From Azospirillum sp. OGB3 (GTDB taxonomy: Bacteria; Pseudomonadota; Alphaproteobacteria; Azospirillales; Azospirillaceae), in NCBI RefSeq assembly GCF_014192915.1, contig NZ_JACHYN010000027.1, forward strand, positions 1 to 54,414: a stretch of 54,414 bases of DNA, in the 5' to 3' direction. Made by a program: the position numbers and the translations under genes. Below, piece after piece: positions 40,712 to 49,737 of the stretch; within the stretch, counting starts at the first letter, position 1, and every line of letters starts with the position of its first letter. The notes under the pieces are model-generated. The model did no database searches and had not been told where the DNA came from. It was given only the letters and a program-made list of their open reading frames with translations.

Positions 40712-41427
40712 CGCACCTCGCTCAACGACGCCGACACGACCGAGAAACCGAGGAGGAAGGCCCCGGCGTCGATCTGCCGCGACGCGTCCGACAACGTGGC
40801 GCTCTGGGGTGCCGCGAGCGTGGTGCGCAGCAGCATGCGCCACCGACCACGCGGCACCGTGATGCCCTTTTCCGTGTCCTGGAGGGTGAACTCGGCCACC
40901 CAGTAATCGCTGCTGGTCTGCGAGACGCTGAGCCCGACGACATCGCGCTGGATGCCGGCGTCGATGGCGGCCTTCACCTTGGCACGATCGTTCTCGAATT
41001 CCTCGTAGACGCCCTTGGCCGAACGCTCGCGCAGCCAGAGGACGCGGGGGCCCATGCTCGCGTTGTCCGGAATCACGGCAAAGCGGTAGTCGATCCAGCG
41101 CCGCACCCACGCCGCCTGCATTTCGACCAGGGCGTCGGCGCGCTCGTGCAAGCGGGCGACCTCCACGGCGAACTTGGTCTCGGGGTGAATCGTCACGAGG
41201 AACGGTTCGATGGTCTTGAGCGGGAGGATCGCGACGATCGCCGCGGCGAGCGCCACGATCACGCCGGCTTCGACGCCGGCGACGACGGCGATCAGGCGCG
41301 CCGTTGGATGCCAGTTGCGCCAGGAATGCCCGCTGTCGTAGGCGCCCGGATAGGTGCCGCCCATTGGACGGGCCACCGCCTCGACCTCGATCGGGGCGAC
41401 CCGGGCGCGGTTAAACAGCCGCAGCAT
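40708..41427 (-). CDS. virB8: VirB8/TrbF-type assembly factor
   Basis: The 239-residue product has a cytosolic head of about 45 residues, one membrane span (about 45-70, LIAVVAGVEAGVIVALAAAI) and a periplasmic NTF2-like domain. VirB8 marks are FLVTIHPETKFAVEV, the periplasmic helix FENDRAKVKAAIDAGI and the strand SDYWVAEFTLQD. It nucleates assembly of the channel. The ATG giving MLRLFNRA is chosen because GGAGG lies seven bases before it. It follows the lipoprotein gene by two bases and overlaps virB9 by four. Confidence 0.88.
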   Translation of the reverse strand: MLRLFNRARVAPIEVEAVARPMGGTYPGAYDSGHSWRNWHPTARLIAVVAGVEAGVIVALAAAIVAILPLKTIEPFLVTIHPETKFAVEVARLHERADALVEMQAAWVRRWIDYRFAVIPDNASMGPRVLWLRERSAKGVYEEFENDRAKVKAAIDAGIQRDVVGLSVSQTSSDYWVAEFTLQDTEKGITVPRGRWRMLLRTTLAAPQSATLSDASRQIDAGAFLLGFSVVSASLSEVR

Positions 41428-41429
41428 GG

Positions 41430-41675
41430 TCAAGCCTCCAGGGCACGGTGCAGGGTGTCGAGAAACCGTCGGCGTGACGCCGCGTCGTCGCCGGGAAGCG
41501 GCAGCTCGGCGCAGGCGCAGGGGGCTGCCTTCAGGTCGTTGGGGTGCCGGCCGATCCCGCGCGGGGCGGGGAGCTCACTCGACCCGCAGCCGGACAGCAG
41601 AAGGGCGGTGGCGACCGCCACGACGGGGGCAGCGTGCCGCGCCACGTGCCGACGGCCCAACCGCGGCCGCCTCAT
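41430..41675 (-). CDS. VirB7-like small lipoprotein
   Basis: This 81-residue gene is easily missed because its frame stays open far upstream. It starts with an ATG that overlaps the VirB5/TrbJ stop codon (ATGA). The product MRRPRLGRRHVARHAAPVVA continues with VATALLLSGC, a signal peptide ending in a lipobox with Cys30. About 50 mature residues follow. Position between virB5 and virB8 and the lipoprotein signal match VirB7, which anchors VirB9 in the outer membrane. VirB7 proteins are short and poorly conserved, so the call rests on lipobox and order. Confidence 0.75.
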   Translation of the reverse strand: MRRPRLGRRHVARHAAPVVAVATALLLSGCGSSELPAPRGIGRHPNDLKAAPCACAELPLPGDDAASRRRFLDTLHRALEA

Positions 41676-42718
41676 GGCGTGGCCCCCGCGGTGTCGGTGG
41701 GGGGCAGAATGGCTTGGGCCAAGCCATCGCCCGTGGTAGGCGCCGTCCCCGGAGCCATCCACAGCGCGTCCTCGCCGCCGCCGGGGCGCTTGCTCAGGTT
41801 GCGGCCGCCCAGGTACTGGGCCGCCTGGAAGCGGCCGATCACCGCCATCTGGGCGTTCAGCCGCTGGGTTTCCTCCAGCAACGCCATGGTCGCGGCCAGT
41901 TGCGCCGCCCCCTGCTCGCGCCCGTTCTTCGCGCTCTGCGCCTGCTGGAGCAGCTCGCGGTTCCGGTCCGCCGCCTTGGAGGCGGCGAAGCCGTTGAAGA
42001 TCGACGTCGAGTGCAGCTCGAGCGCGCCGACCTCCCGCTCGATGCGGCCGCGGCTTTCGACGATGCGCGCGGTGGCGGGATCGTGCGCCGCCCAGGCGGA
42101 GAGGAACTCGTAGGTGAAACCGCGCGATGCCGTGGTCGTCGAGTAGTGCCCGAGCGTCGGGATGATGTCCCAGCCGGGAAAGCGCGGGCGCGAGTCCGAC
42201 CAGGAGCCGGCCTGGCCTAGTGCCCGATCGAGACGGTCGGTCGCTTTGGAGAGCTTGCCGATCTCGTTGTAGAGATTGCCACCCGCTTTCAAGGCGCTCC
42301 CCGCGGCGTTTAGCGCATCCTTGGTTTCCTGGCCCATGGAAACGCCGTCGAGCAGGCCGTAGTCGCTGGCCACGCCGCCCAGGGCCAGCAGGCCCGCGAT
42401 CGGTCCGCCTTCGCCGAAGGCGTTGACGATGCGCGTCGCGACGGTCACGAGCTGGGTGACCTGCGCCACCGTCTGCGCCGCCTGAACCACGCCCTTGACC
42501 GATTCCGCGAAGTTCGCCGGATCGAAGACCACGTCGCCGACCCCAAACAGGGCGCGCGCCGGCTGGCTCGTCATCAGCCCGATCGGCACGATGGCCAGCC
42601 ACGCCGCCGCGGCGACCGTCAGGACCCGCCGCGACAGGCTTGCCCGCGGCGGAGCGGCCATCGGCGGGCGGAAGCCGTAGCTGATCGAGGTGTAGCCCCG
42701 TGGTCGCCGCTCAGACAT
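41672..42718 (-). CDS. VirB5/TrbJ-type protein
   Basis: The 348-residue product has a signal peptide (about 30-56, RRVLTVAAAAWLAIVPIGL, cut near ARA). ALFGVGDVVFDPANFAESV is the typical opening of TrbJ proteins, and a long helical region follows, including ADRNRELLQQAQSAKNGREQ and ETQRLNAQMAVIG. VirB5/TrbJ proteins are minor pilus or periplasmic components. It overlaps the VirB4 stop by eight bases and the lipoprotein start by four, so the genes are translationally coupled. The N-terminal 29 residues before the signal are unusually polar. Confidence 0.82.
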   Translation of the reverse strand: MSERRPRGYTSISYGFRPPMAAPPRASLSRRVLTVAAAAWLAIVPIGLMTSQPARALFGVGDVVFDPANFAESVKGVVQAAQTVAQVTQLVTVATRIVNAFGEGGPIAGLLALGGVASDYGLLDGVSMGQETKDALNAAGSALKAGGNLYNEIGKLSKATDRLDRALGQAGSWSDSRPRFPGWDIIPTLGHYSTTTASRGFTYEFLSAWAAHDPATARIVESRGRIEREVGALELHSTSIFNGFAASKAADRNRELLQQAQSAKNGREQGAAQLAATMALLEETQRLNAQMAVIGRFQAAQYLGGRNLSKRPGGGEDALWMAPGTAPTTGDGLAQAILPPTDTAGATP

Positions 42719-45326
42719 GCTCCGCCTCCACTCGTTGAACCTTGGCCGCGACGCGATGGGCCCGCATCAGATACTCGGACGCCGGGTCGGCCGGCGCCAC
42801 GCGGCGCGCCTCATGCGCGGCCAAAGCGAAATCCTGGCCGCCGCGGAGAAACAGTTCGTCCTCGCCGAGCCCCGACTGGTCGAGGTCGACGATGACGGAA
42901 ATGCCTGAGGCCGGCTTGCGCACCAGCGCCGGATAGCGGCAGTCGGGGCGGGTGAGGCCCATCGCGAAGGCGCGCTCGGTCGGCGTCAGGTCGAACGCGG
43001 CCCAGTCGATCTCCTTGGAGCCGCTGATCGGGAAGATGATCTGGGTGCCGAAGCTGCCGCGCATCGCCGCGGTGAAGTCGGCGTCGCCGATCGCCGCGAT
43101 GGCCGTCGGCTCCTGGAAGACCATGCAGACCGACTCCCGCCGGCGCCGCCCTTCCCGCAGCTCGCGCATGAGCTCCTTGCGCATGACCGCCGAGGAGGTG
43201 ATCAGCGGCCGCGATTCGTCCACCACCACCATGCTCGGCGCGCCGCCGGCGGCGCGCACGGACCGGCGATGCCGGTACCACAGGTAGGCGACGACCGGCG
43301 CGGCCAGGCGCGCGTCCTCCAGGATGCTGGTCATGTTGAAGACGTTGACGCGCTTGGTCATCGCCAAGCCGTCGCGCGACGTCTGCCAGATGCCGCCGAG
43401 CTGCTTGGGGTCGATCCAGCGCTGGAGGGCCTGCCGGACGGCGGACTGCGGCGGGAAGGCGATCGAACCGATGGCCTCCAGCGTGCGTGCCTGCACCGGG
43501 GTCATTTCGTTGTAGCGGACGAAGGAGCCGAAGGCGGCCATCGCCTCGTCGTCATCGGCCTCGCAGAGCAGCGACAGCCACACCCGCAGGTGCTGCTGGT
43601 CCGCCGGGTCCGAGGCGTCGAGGTCGGACAGGGGGTTGAGCTTGGCCGTCTTCAGCCCGCCGTGGGCGTCGACGAAGTCGAAATAGTCGGCGTCGACGGC
43701 GAGCGCCCAGGCGGCCGAGGCGAAGTCGCGGTCGAACCACATCACCTGCATGCCGGCGTAGCGCAGGGCGGCCGCGGCCAGCAGTTGCAGGAACTTGGTC
43801 TTGCCCGACCCCGGCTGGCCGATGACCAGCATGTGGCCAAGCGCTTCCTTGGCCTCGCTGGCGTGGGGGACGAACCCGAAGGTCGTCCCGAACTGGGTGC
43901 GCAGGGGCAACACCGGCTGTGCCCCCCAGTCGCAGCGCGCGTGGCCTTCCGAGACGTTCTCGAACAGAATGAGGTCGCTGAGGTTGCCGGTGAAGAAGTG
44001 GCAGGGGCGCAGCGCCTGGTTGTAGGTGGGAAACTGGCTGAAGTAGAGGTGCTCGGCTTCGTCCTTCGAACACACCAGCGGCCGCATCTGGTAGTCGCGC
44101 ATGATCTGCGTGACCTGGCGGACCGTGGTCATCGCTTCCGAGCGCGAGCGCCCGTAGCAGAGTATCCAGGTCTCGTAGGCGGCGATGCCTTCCTTGTTCA
44201 CCGAGATCGGCGACAGGCGCTCGTCGGCGATCGCCTTCTGCTCGACCACGGTGAGCTCGTCGTCCTCGTTGGAGCGGGCGTTGTTCGCGGCCATCTTCAC
44301 CATGGACTGCGCGTCGTCGGCCGGGATGGGCTGGATGCGGTGCATCACCGTCAGCTCGCCGCGCACCCTCAGGAGGTCGCGGTTCATCGCCTCAGCGGTG
44401 CCGTCGCCCCACATCGGCACGGCGACCACGAAGGCGTACACCTCGTCACCGGCTCCGGCGCCGAACCGGATCAGCCCGTCGGGATAGGTTTCGACCCAGC
44501 CCCCGGCGAGCCGGCTGGCCAGACCGCTGCCGAAGGCCCCGGCGCGGGCCAGGTCGGCGATCTGCGTGTCGCTGTAGCCGAGACGGGCGGCGTCGGTGCG
44601 GGTGATGCGGTCGGAGCGGCGCTGCCCGACGACGAGGCGACCGACGTTCGCCGGGTTGATGCGCTGTCCCCAAAACTCGAGAAGGGGATCGCTTTCGCCG
44701 TCAAGGTCGAGGCGCACCGGCCCGAACGGCTCCAGGATGCTCAGGGTCTGGTCGACGGCCCGTTCCAAGCGCTCGCGGGCGCGTTGCGTCGCCCCGGCCA
44801 CCTCCAGGACGACCGTGGAGTCGAGCACGAAGCTCTCTTCGAACTGGGCGAACCAGGTTTCGACGAGGCGGCGCGCCCGCCGGGTCGGCGCCTCGCCCTC
44901 CGGACGCCGCCACGCGATGCGCCGGCGGATCTGGAACACGCGGTAGGTGATGCCGGGGTCGAGTTCGGCAAACCATTGCCGCCGCCGCGCCCTCTTGGCT
45001 TCGATCTCTTCAAGCCCAGCCGCGGTGAGGTCGAGGCCGGCCACGCGGATCGCGACGGTCAGCGCGCCGTCGCGCATGCGCAGGCCGCCGTGCATCGGCT
45101 CGTCGAAGGGAAGCAGATCGCCGAGCCGTGTTTCGTCGATGCGCTTCAGCAGCACGCGGTTCAGCGCCGGCACGCCGAACCCGGCGAGCAGCGCCGCGCT
45201 CGCCACCGACAGGCCCGTGGCGGCCGCGGCGGACCACCAATGCGCCGCTCCACCCACGAGCGACGCGTAGTCACGCCAGGGCATGTCCGCCAGTGCGGCC
45301 GGATTCACCTCATCCCACCCGGTCAT
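42711..45326 (-). CDS. virB4: VirB4/TrbE-type ATPase
   Basis: The 871-residue product has an N-terminal hydrophobic region (about 29-56), the VirB4 N-domain (about 65-450) with GLRMRDGALTVAIRVAGLDL, and a C-terminal RecA-like domain. Walker A is GQPGSGKT (503-510) and the Walker B block is MVVVDES (699-705), where DEA is more usual. The N-terminal hydrophobic part may be a fused or anchoring segment. It energises pilus assembly at the inner membrane. It lies downstream of the VirB3-like gene by 37 bases. Confidence 0.93.
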   Translation of the reverse strand: MTGWDEVNPAALADMPWRDYASLVGGAAHWWSAAAATGLSVASAALLAGFGVPALNRVLLKRIDETRLGDLLPFDEPMHGGLRMRDGALTVAIRVAGLDLTAAGLEEIEAKRARRRQWFAELDPGITYRVFQIRRRIAWRRPEGEAPTRRARRLVETWFAQFEESFVLDSTVVLEVAGATQRARERLERAVDQTLSILEPFGPVRLDLDGESDPLLEFWGQRINPANVGRLVVGQRRSDRITRTDAARLGYSDTQIADLARAGAFGSGLASRLAGGWVETYPDGLIRFGAGAGDEVYAFVVAVPMWGDGTAEAMNRDLLRVRGELTVMHRIQPIPADDAQSMVKMAANNARSNEDDELTVVEQKAIADERLSPISVNKEGIAAYETWILCYGRSRSEAMTTVRQVTQIMRDYQMRPLVCSKDEAEHLYFSQFPTYNQALRPCHFFTGNLSDLILFENVSEGHARCDWGAQPVLPLRTQFGTTFGFVPHASEAKEALGHMLVIGQPGSGKTKFLQLLAAAALRYAGMQVMWFDRDFASAAWALAVDADYFDFVDAHGGLKTAKLNPLSDLDASDPADQQHLRVWLSLLCEADDDEAMAAFGSFVRYNEMTPVQARTLEAIGSIAFPPQSAVRQALQRWIDPKQLGGIWQTSRDGLAMTKRVNVFNMTSILEDARLAAPVVAYLWYRHRRSVRAAGGAPSMVVVDESRPLITSSAVMRKELMRELREGRRRRESVCMVFQEPTAIAAIGDADFTAAMRGSFGTQIIFPISGSKEIDWAAFDLTPTERAFAMGLTRPDCRYPALVRKPASGISVIVDLDQSGLGEDELFLRGGQDFALAAHEARRVAPADPASEYLMRAHRVAAKVQRVEAEHV

Positions 45327-45363
45327 CCATCACCTGTCTGCGTCTGCGCCGGTGCCACCGCCG

Positions 45364-45693
45364 TCAGGAAAAGCGGCTCACGCCCGCCGAGAGGGCCACC
45401 CGGTTCTGGGTGCGCCGCAGCGACGCGCCGACGCCCCAAGGGTGGCGCGTCCACACACGGGCGCGCCACACGCTCGCCACGAAAGGGTCGGCGCGGTACG
45501 CGCGGCGCAGCCAGAAATGCGTTGGCAGGTAGAGGAGGTAGACTTCGATCTGCAGCACGTCGCCCGTCCACAGGCCGACGAGCACCGCCAAGGTGGTCAA
45601 CGCGATGACGGCCCAGAACGCCAGATTGGGCGGCACGCCCAGAACCTGGCGCGGGTAGGCGATGAGCGGAAGGATCAGGTGGCGGTCGTTCAC
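45364..45693 (-). CDS. virB3: VirB3/TrbD-like membrane protein
   Basis: The 109-residue product starts MNDRHLILPLIAYPRQVLGV. It has two hydrophobic segments near 25-43 (LAFWAVIALTTLAVLVGLW) and 49-62 (IEVYLLYLPTHFWL), followed by DPFVASVWRARV. This matches VirB3/TrbD in length, topology and place between the pilin and VirB4 genes. VirB3 helps VirB4 and the pilin at the inner membrane. The C-terminal 30 residues are more basic than usual. Sequence conservation in this family is low, so gene order carries much of the weight. Confidence 0.82.
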   Translation of the reverse strand: MNDRHLILPLIAYPRQVLGVPPNLAFWAVIALTTLAVLVGLWTGDVLQIEVYLLYLPTHFWLRRAYRADPFVASVWRARVWTRHPWGVGASLRRTQNRVALSAGVSRFS

Positions 45694-45707
45694 GGCCCCT
45701 CCGGCGG

Positions 45708-46124
45708 CTACAGCTGTTCAAAGGGGTTGTTGTCGCCGAACCACTTCACGACGACGTCGGCCTTCACCGCGATGACGCCGGCCAGCAGGATGGCGATAAC
45801 CCACACCGGAGACACCTTGCCGCCCTTCCACGCCGCGTAGACGCAGATGCCGATGACGGCGAGGACCATGAGGATGCGAATGAGCATCATGAAACCGGCG
45901 CCCGCCGATTTGCCCTTCTCCGCGGCGTAGGTGAACGGGTCCTGCGCGGCGGCCCAGGCCGCGCCCAGGCCGGCCACGTCGATGCTGCCGAGCAGCGCCA
46001 GGTACACCGCCACGCTGAGCACCGCCGCGACGGCCAAGCGCGCCACGGAACTCCCACCAAGCACACCGACCTCGCGTTGCCTCGTGCACACCGACTTGAC
46101 CCCATTGCCTCGGATCGTGATCAT
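45708..46124 (-). CDS. VirB2/TrbC-like pilin
   Basis: The 138-residue product starts MITIRGNGVKSVCTRQREVG, with GGAG upstream. It has a hydrophobic leader (about 30-52, LAVAAVLSVAVYLALLG) followed by WAAAQDPFTYAAEKGKSAGA. Two hydrophobic segments then enclose the basic turn KGGKVSP, the VirB2/TrbC pilin layout. The processed subunit would be about 80-90 residues. It is the first gene of the operon. The polar N-terminal 25 residues are longer than usual, so a later start is possible. Confidence 0.8.
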   Translation of the reverse strand: MITIRGNGVKSVCTRQREVGVLGGSSVARLAVAAVLSVAVYLALLGSIDVAGLGAAWAAAQDPFTYAAEKGKSAGAGFMMLIRILMVLAVIGICVYAAWKGGKVSPVWVIAILLAGVIAVKADVVVKWFGDNNPFEQL

Positions 46125-46192
46125 CCGTCGCCACTCCGTTCCCCAGGCCGTCCGGCCCTTAAGCGTTTGACCCCACATCAGCGGCGGAAGCC

Positions 46193-46531
46193 ATGCCCGA
46201 TCTGCGCTACAAGAAGGTGCTCGACCTGCCGGTCCTTCTGCACCCCCACGCCTCCGATCTCGACCTCGCACACCGCCGCTATCATCTGCAGCCCGCAGCC
46301 ATCGACGCCGCCTTGCGGGAGATCGGCGCCGTGATTGACGCCGGCGGACGCAAGCCGAAAAGCTTGAGCGTGACCGCTGATCTGAACCGTCGGGTGACCG
46401 ATCTCGCGCAGCGCCACGCCACCACTCAGTGGCAAATCGTCAGCGCTCTCCTGTGCCTGGCGGCCTTCGACCAGCTATGCCCCACTTACACTGAACGATC
46501 GCCAATTCTTCCGCAACCTTCGCGAAGGTAG
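46193..46531 (+). CDS. Hypothetical protein divergent from the secretion operon
   Basis: The 112-residue product starts MPDLRYKKVLDLPVLLHPHA. It contains LDLAHRRYHLQPAAIDAALR and a C-terminal helical segment (VTDLAQRHATTQWQIVSALL). GGCGGAAG precedes the start. Its gene is divergent from the pilin gene with 68 bases between, and convergent with the relaxase gene. The size and position would suit a transfer regulator or relaxosome accessory protein, but no known fold is recognised. Confidence 0.55.
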   Translation: MPDLRYKKVLDLPVLLHPHASDLDLAHRRYHLQPAAIDAALREIGAVIDAGGRKPKSLSVTADLNRRVTDLAQRHATTQWQIVSALLCLAAFDQLCPTYTERSPILPQPSRR

Positions 46532-46628
46532 GCGCAGCGTAAAGCGACAATGCGGTGATGTGCAACACCACGCACCACTGCCGTTTTGCATCGCTCTTAG
46601 AAACACGTTACTGCGTACGTCAGCCATG

Positions 46629-48761
46629 TCAGCGTTCGACCCCGCCGCGAGGGCGGGGAGGGATGAACGCACCCTCAGCCCCCTGGTCCGGCCCGTGGCC
46701 GCGCGTGTCGATGCCGATCAACCCGCGTTGGACGGCGAGGCTGAGCGCTTCGGCGTCGGCACGGATCGCCTCTTCCGCCCGCCGTCGCTCGGACGCCGGA
46801 TCGCGCCGCCGCGCGCGCTGCCGCTCGAGCTCCAGGGACGCGAGCAGACGCTCCAAGCGGAGGACGTCACCGACCGCCCGCACCGCGTCGGCGACCGTGG
46901 CGGTGTCACCGACGAGCACTCCGGCCGCGCGCAGGCGGTCACCCGCCCACGCCACCGCGTCCGCGGCCGCATGAGGCGCTGCCGCGCGGACGATGGCGTC
47001 GCCGTCGGCTCCGAGCCAGGACACCCGGTCGGCCTGCAAACCAAGGGCGGTGACTCGCGTGACGGCGGCCGCGAGGCGGTCGCGCACCGCGGGGAGGCGC
47101 CGGAGGCGCCGCTCGCGCTCCTCCGCCCGTTGGTAGGCGCCAAGCAGGCGCTCGCGCGCGTGCCGGGCGATGGACCGGTCGAGAAGGCCGCGTGAGGTTC
47201 CGGTGCGCGCGGCCAGCACGGTCCGGTGGACGCGGGCGGCGTCCCGCGCCGCCGCCGCGCCGGCGGGAACCAGGGCGTTCAGCGCACTGCGAGCTTCCGC
47301 CGCCGCGGCGCGCAGCGCGCGGGCTTTGACCGGGTCTCTTTCGTCGGCCAACGTCCGCTCCGCCCAAGCCAAGCGGCGGCGCGCGCGCTCGCCACGACGC
47401 CACGCGGCCTCGGCGTCGCGTTGCGCCGCCACGGCGCGATGCAGCGCCTGCGCGTCCTCCGCTGCGGCCGAGGCGGCGCCCAGCACCTCCCAGGCCGCTT
47501 CGCGTTCCAGCGGCCCCTGGCCGAGCGATGCGGCCAGTGCGCGGGCCGCCGCATCGGCGGCGTATTCCCGGTCTCGCACCAGCACCAAGTCCTCAGAGGC
47601 CGCGCGCAACGCCTCGTAGCGCGCCTCAAGAGCGCCGTTCCACACGCCTTTCCAGGTCGGCACGCCCGCCCGCTCCAGGGCGGCGTCATGGGGGCCAAGG
47701 TGGATCTGGCTGGTGCGGTCGATGCCGAGATCGACGTAAGCGCCGGCGTACCACCGCCGCCAGGCAACCTCCTCCTCCGGGGGCGCTGAACCGCGCTCCG
47801 GCCGGGACCGAACCGCGTCCAGCGCGGACAGCTCACCGTTCACGGCGTCGGCGTGCAATTCGCGCAGCCACGCCACGAAGGCGGGACCGCGCAGCGCGCG
47901 ATCCTTGCGTTCCGGAAACCGCCAGCCGTCCGGCCCGACCGTCCCCGCCCGGTCGGCAAGAAGCCAATGGACGTGAACGTTGCGCGCGTCGCCGTGCCCG
48001 GATGCCCGATGCACGACCCCGACGTGGGGCAGGCCGCGGCGGGTGAACTCCGCCGCCATGCGCTCGACGGTCCGCCGCAAGGCCGGCGCGTCGAGACGAT
48101 GCGGCAATTCCGCCACCACGCGCAGGTGGCTGATCTGACCCTGGCGGACCAAATCCCGCTCGTAACTCTCCCAAAAGGCCGCCCGCTCCCCGAGCGACGC
48201 GCCGACGTTGGAAACGACGAGAACGCCCTCCTCGTCGGACACGAGGTCCTCGGCTTCGTCGTCCCCGCCGCGCTCGACGTAGCGGAGATGAGCCATGGCA
48301 AGTCCATCCCCGGAGCGCCCACGGGCTGACCGTTCGCGGGCGGTCCAGGCCCGCTCGGCGCCGTCGGACACCCACGCGTCCGGGGCGGTCCCCGGCCGCA
48401 TGTAATGCGCGCCGACCCGGCGGTCCCAGATCGCGCCGGCGCCGCGCGCCGCCGCCCCCTCGCCCCGCGGCGGGAACACATAAACGCGATGACCGGCGTG
48501 CTGCGCTCGCGCGGCCTGAAGCGCCGCCTCGCGGTCGCCACGAACGCCCTTGCGTCGGCTCTCGACACGGACGTAGCAGACCGTGCGGCCGTCGCCGGAA
48601 ACCGGACGTGACGACCGGTGCGCCGACGCGGCGTAGCCACGCCGTGGGATGGACGCGAACATCCGCCCCTTCAACGCCTTCAGCACCTCACCGTCGTTGT
48701 CTTCGGCGAGGCGCCCGAGGCGCCAGTCCTCGTCCCATTCGTTCACGCGCTCCGTGCGCAT
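46629..48761 (-). CDS. Relaxase of the MobA/VirD2-like group
   Basis: The 710-residue product nicks oriT and pilots the strand into the recipient. The three-His metal motif is HGDARNVHVH (His256, His263, His265). Upstream HLRYVERGG (158-166) is a block seen in many relaxases, and Tyr63 in VCYVRVESRRKG is one candidate nucleophile; others are possible. Residues 1-155 are longer than usual for the family. The C-terminal 350 residues are Ala/Arg-rich and helical and contain no helicase motifs, unlike TraA of Ti plasmids. The start has GGAG eight bases upstream. A separate helicase gene lies across the divergent gap. Confidence 0.85.
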   Translation of the reverse strand: MRTERVNEWDEDWRLGRLAEDNDGEVLKALKGRMFASIPRRGYAASAHRSSRPVSGDGRTVCYVRVESRRKGVRGDREAALQAARAQHAGHRVYVFPPRGEGAAARGAGAIWDRRVGAHYMRPGTAPDAWVSDGAERAWTARERSARGRSGDGLAMAHLRYVERGGDDEAEDLVSDEEGVLVVSNVGASLGERAAFWESYERDLVRQGQISHLRVVAELPHRLDAPALRRTVERMAAEFTRRGLPHVGVVHRASGHGDARNVHVHWLLADRAGTVGPDGWRFPERKDRALRGPAFVAWLRELHADAVNGELSALDAVRSRPERGSAPPEEEVAWRRWYAGAYVDLGIDRTSQIHLGPHDAALERAGVPTWKGVWNGALEARYEALRAASEDLVLVRDREYAADAAARALAASLGQGPLEREAAWEVLGAASAAAEDAQALHRAVAAQRDAEAAWRRGERARRRLAWAERTLADERDPVKARALRAAAAEARSALNALVPAGAAAARDAARVHRTVLAARTGTSRGLLDRSIARHARERLLGAYQRAEERERRLRRLPAVRDRLAAAVTRVTALGLQADRVSWLGADGDAIVRAAAPHAAADAVAWAGDRLRAAGVLVGDTATVADAVRAVGDVLRLERLLASLELERQRARRRDPASERRRAEEAIRADAEALSLAVQRGLIGIDTRGHGPDQGAEGAFIPPRPRGGVER

Positions 48762-49146
48762 CGACGCCGCTCCGTTTCCGTCGCCCTGCCTGCCGGGTGG
48801 AGGCGACCATGACCGCCTCAAGCCTTCACCACCCCGCCGCTCGTGCGACCAATGGCGCGGTGCTGGATACCTCGCGCCATTATCCTTAACCTGAGCGGGT
48901 GCGCCTGCAAATGGATAATTGCGCCTTTTGAATCTTTCTGAGCTAATATCCCCTTTCAGAGATCGGCGCGGCGGCCTGCGGTGAATTTGTTGCATTCATA
49001 CGGATTTGATTGAGTATCGCACTGCTCACCGCCGCATGAGAAAATGTGCCGGTTGAGGTGATTGCGGTCTGTTGCTATTGATAGGGGGTGCCGTGGAGGT
49101 CTTGTGCCGCCGGGGCTTGCGAACCCACAACCGTTGAGACGTTGAG
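48762..49146. other. Divergent intergenic region holding the oriT candidate
   Basis: No gene is seen. It is AT-richer than the flanking genes. The inverted repeat GCGGTGA (48978-48984) / TCACCGC (49026-49032) may mark a regulatory site. A Q-type nick-like sequence is listed separately. Confidence 0.6.
48874..48935. other. Candidate origin of transfer (oriT)
   Basis: GGATAATTGCGCCTTTTG (48913-48930) resembles the nick region of Q-type oriTs (TAAGTGCGCCCT in RSF1010, and ATAATTGCGCC in Ti plasmids as I remember it). An inverted repeat GCGCCATTATCC (48874-48885) / GGATAATTGCGC (48913-48924), matching at 11 of 12 positions, precedes and includes it. It lies upstream of the relaxase gene, the usual place. 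Confidence 0.55.
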
Positions 49147-49737
49147 ATGACCGAGAACGAGGCTGCGCTGGACGATCCATCGGAGAGCTTTTCCGGCGAA
49201 GCCGAGCTCCGTGCGGCGCTGCCGGCGCGCTACCATCACCTTCTCGACGCCGACTACAAGCCCGGCCGCAACGCGACGGACGAGGAGGCGGCCTTCGCCA
49301 AGATCATCGCCGACCGGCGCGCCCTCGCCGCGGAAAGCGCGAAGATTGCGGAGCAGGCCAAAGCGGTCAAACGGAGCATCGACAGCGCGCGGCGGGCGCA
49401 GCACACCGCCGTCAAGGCGCTGTTGCGTCGCGAATACGAGGCGCTGGGCGAGGAGGCGATGCAACTCGGGCTCACCAGCGGGCGCCTCGAAGCCATTCGC
49501 GCTCTGGGCCTGCACGGCGACGCCATTGTCGATCGCCTGACGGCGGGCGGCCAGGGCCATCCCGCCGCGGCGCTCGGGGTCGCGGCCGCGACCGCCGGCT
49601 TCGACGAGAGCGCCGTGGCCGCGATCACCGCGGCCGGCCTGCGCGGCCCCGACGTCGTGGAGCTGCTGGTGAGGCTGCGTGAGCGGCGCATCGACGTCCG
49701 CTCCCTGCTGGCCGCTCCGGCTGCGACTCCCGCATGA
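49147..49737 (+). CDS. Hypothetical helical (coiled-coil) protein
   Basis: The 196-residue product begins MTENEAALDDPSESFSGEAE. It has a central coiled-coil-like segment (about 60-100, RRALAAESAKIAEQAKAVKR) and an Ala-rich C-terminal helical domain with two similar halves (GLHGDAIVDRLTAGG and GLRGPDVVELLVRL). It has no signal peptide or membrane span. It is the first gene of the four-gene operon that includes a helicase and VirB6, and its stop overlaps the next start (ATGA). Perhaps it is a relaxosome or channel accessory protein; the sequence does not prove it. Confidence 0.7.
   Translation: MTENEAALDDPSESFSGEAELRAALPARYHHLLDADYKPGRNATDEEAAFAKIIADRRALAAESAKIAEQAKAVKRSIDSARRAQHTAVKALLRREYEALGEEAMQLGLTSGRLEAIRALGLHGDAIVDRLTAGGQGHPAAALGVAAATAGFDESAVAAITAAGLRGPDVVELLVRLRERRIDVRSLLAAPAATPA

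Noticed and set aside
43269..45608. 779-codon plus-strand open frame opposite virB4
   Set aside because: It is antisense to virB4, which has intact Walker motifs; no independent coding signs.
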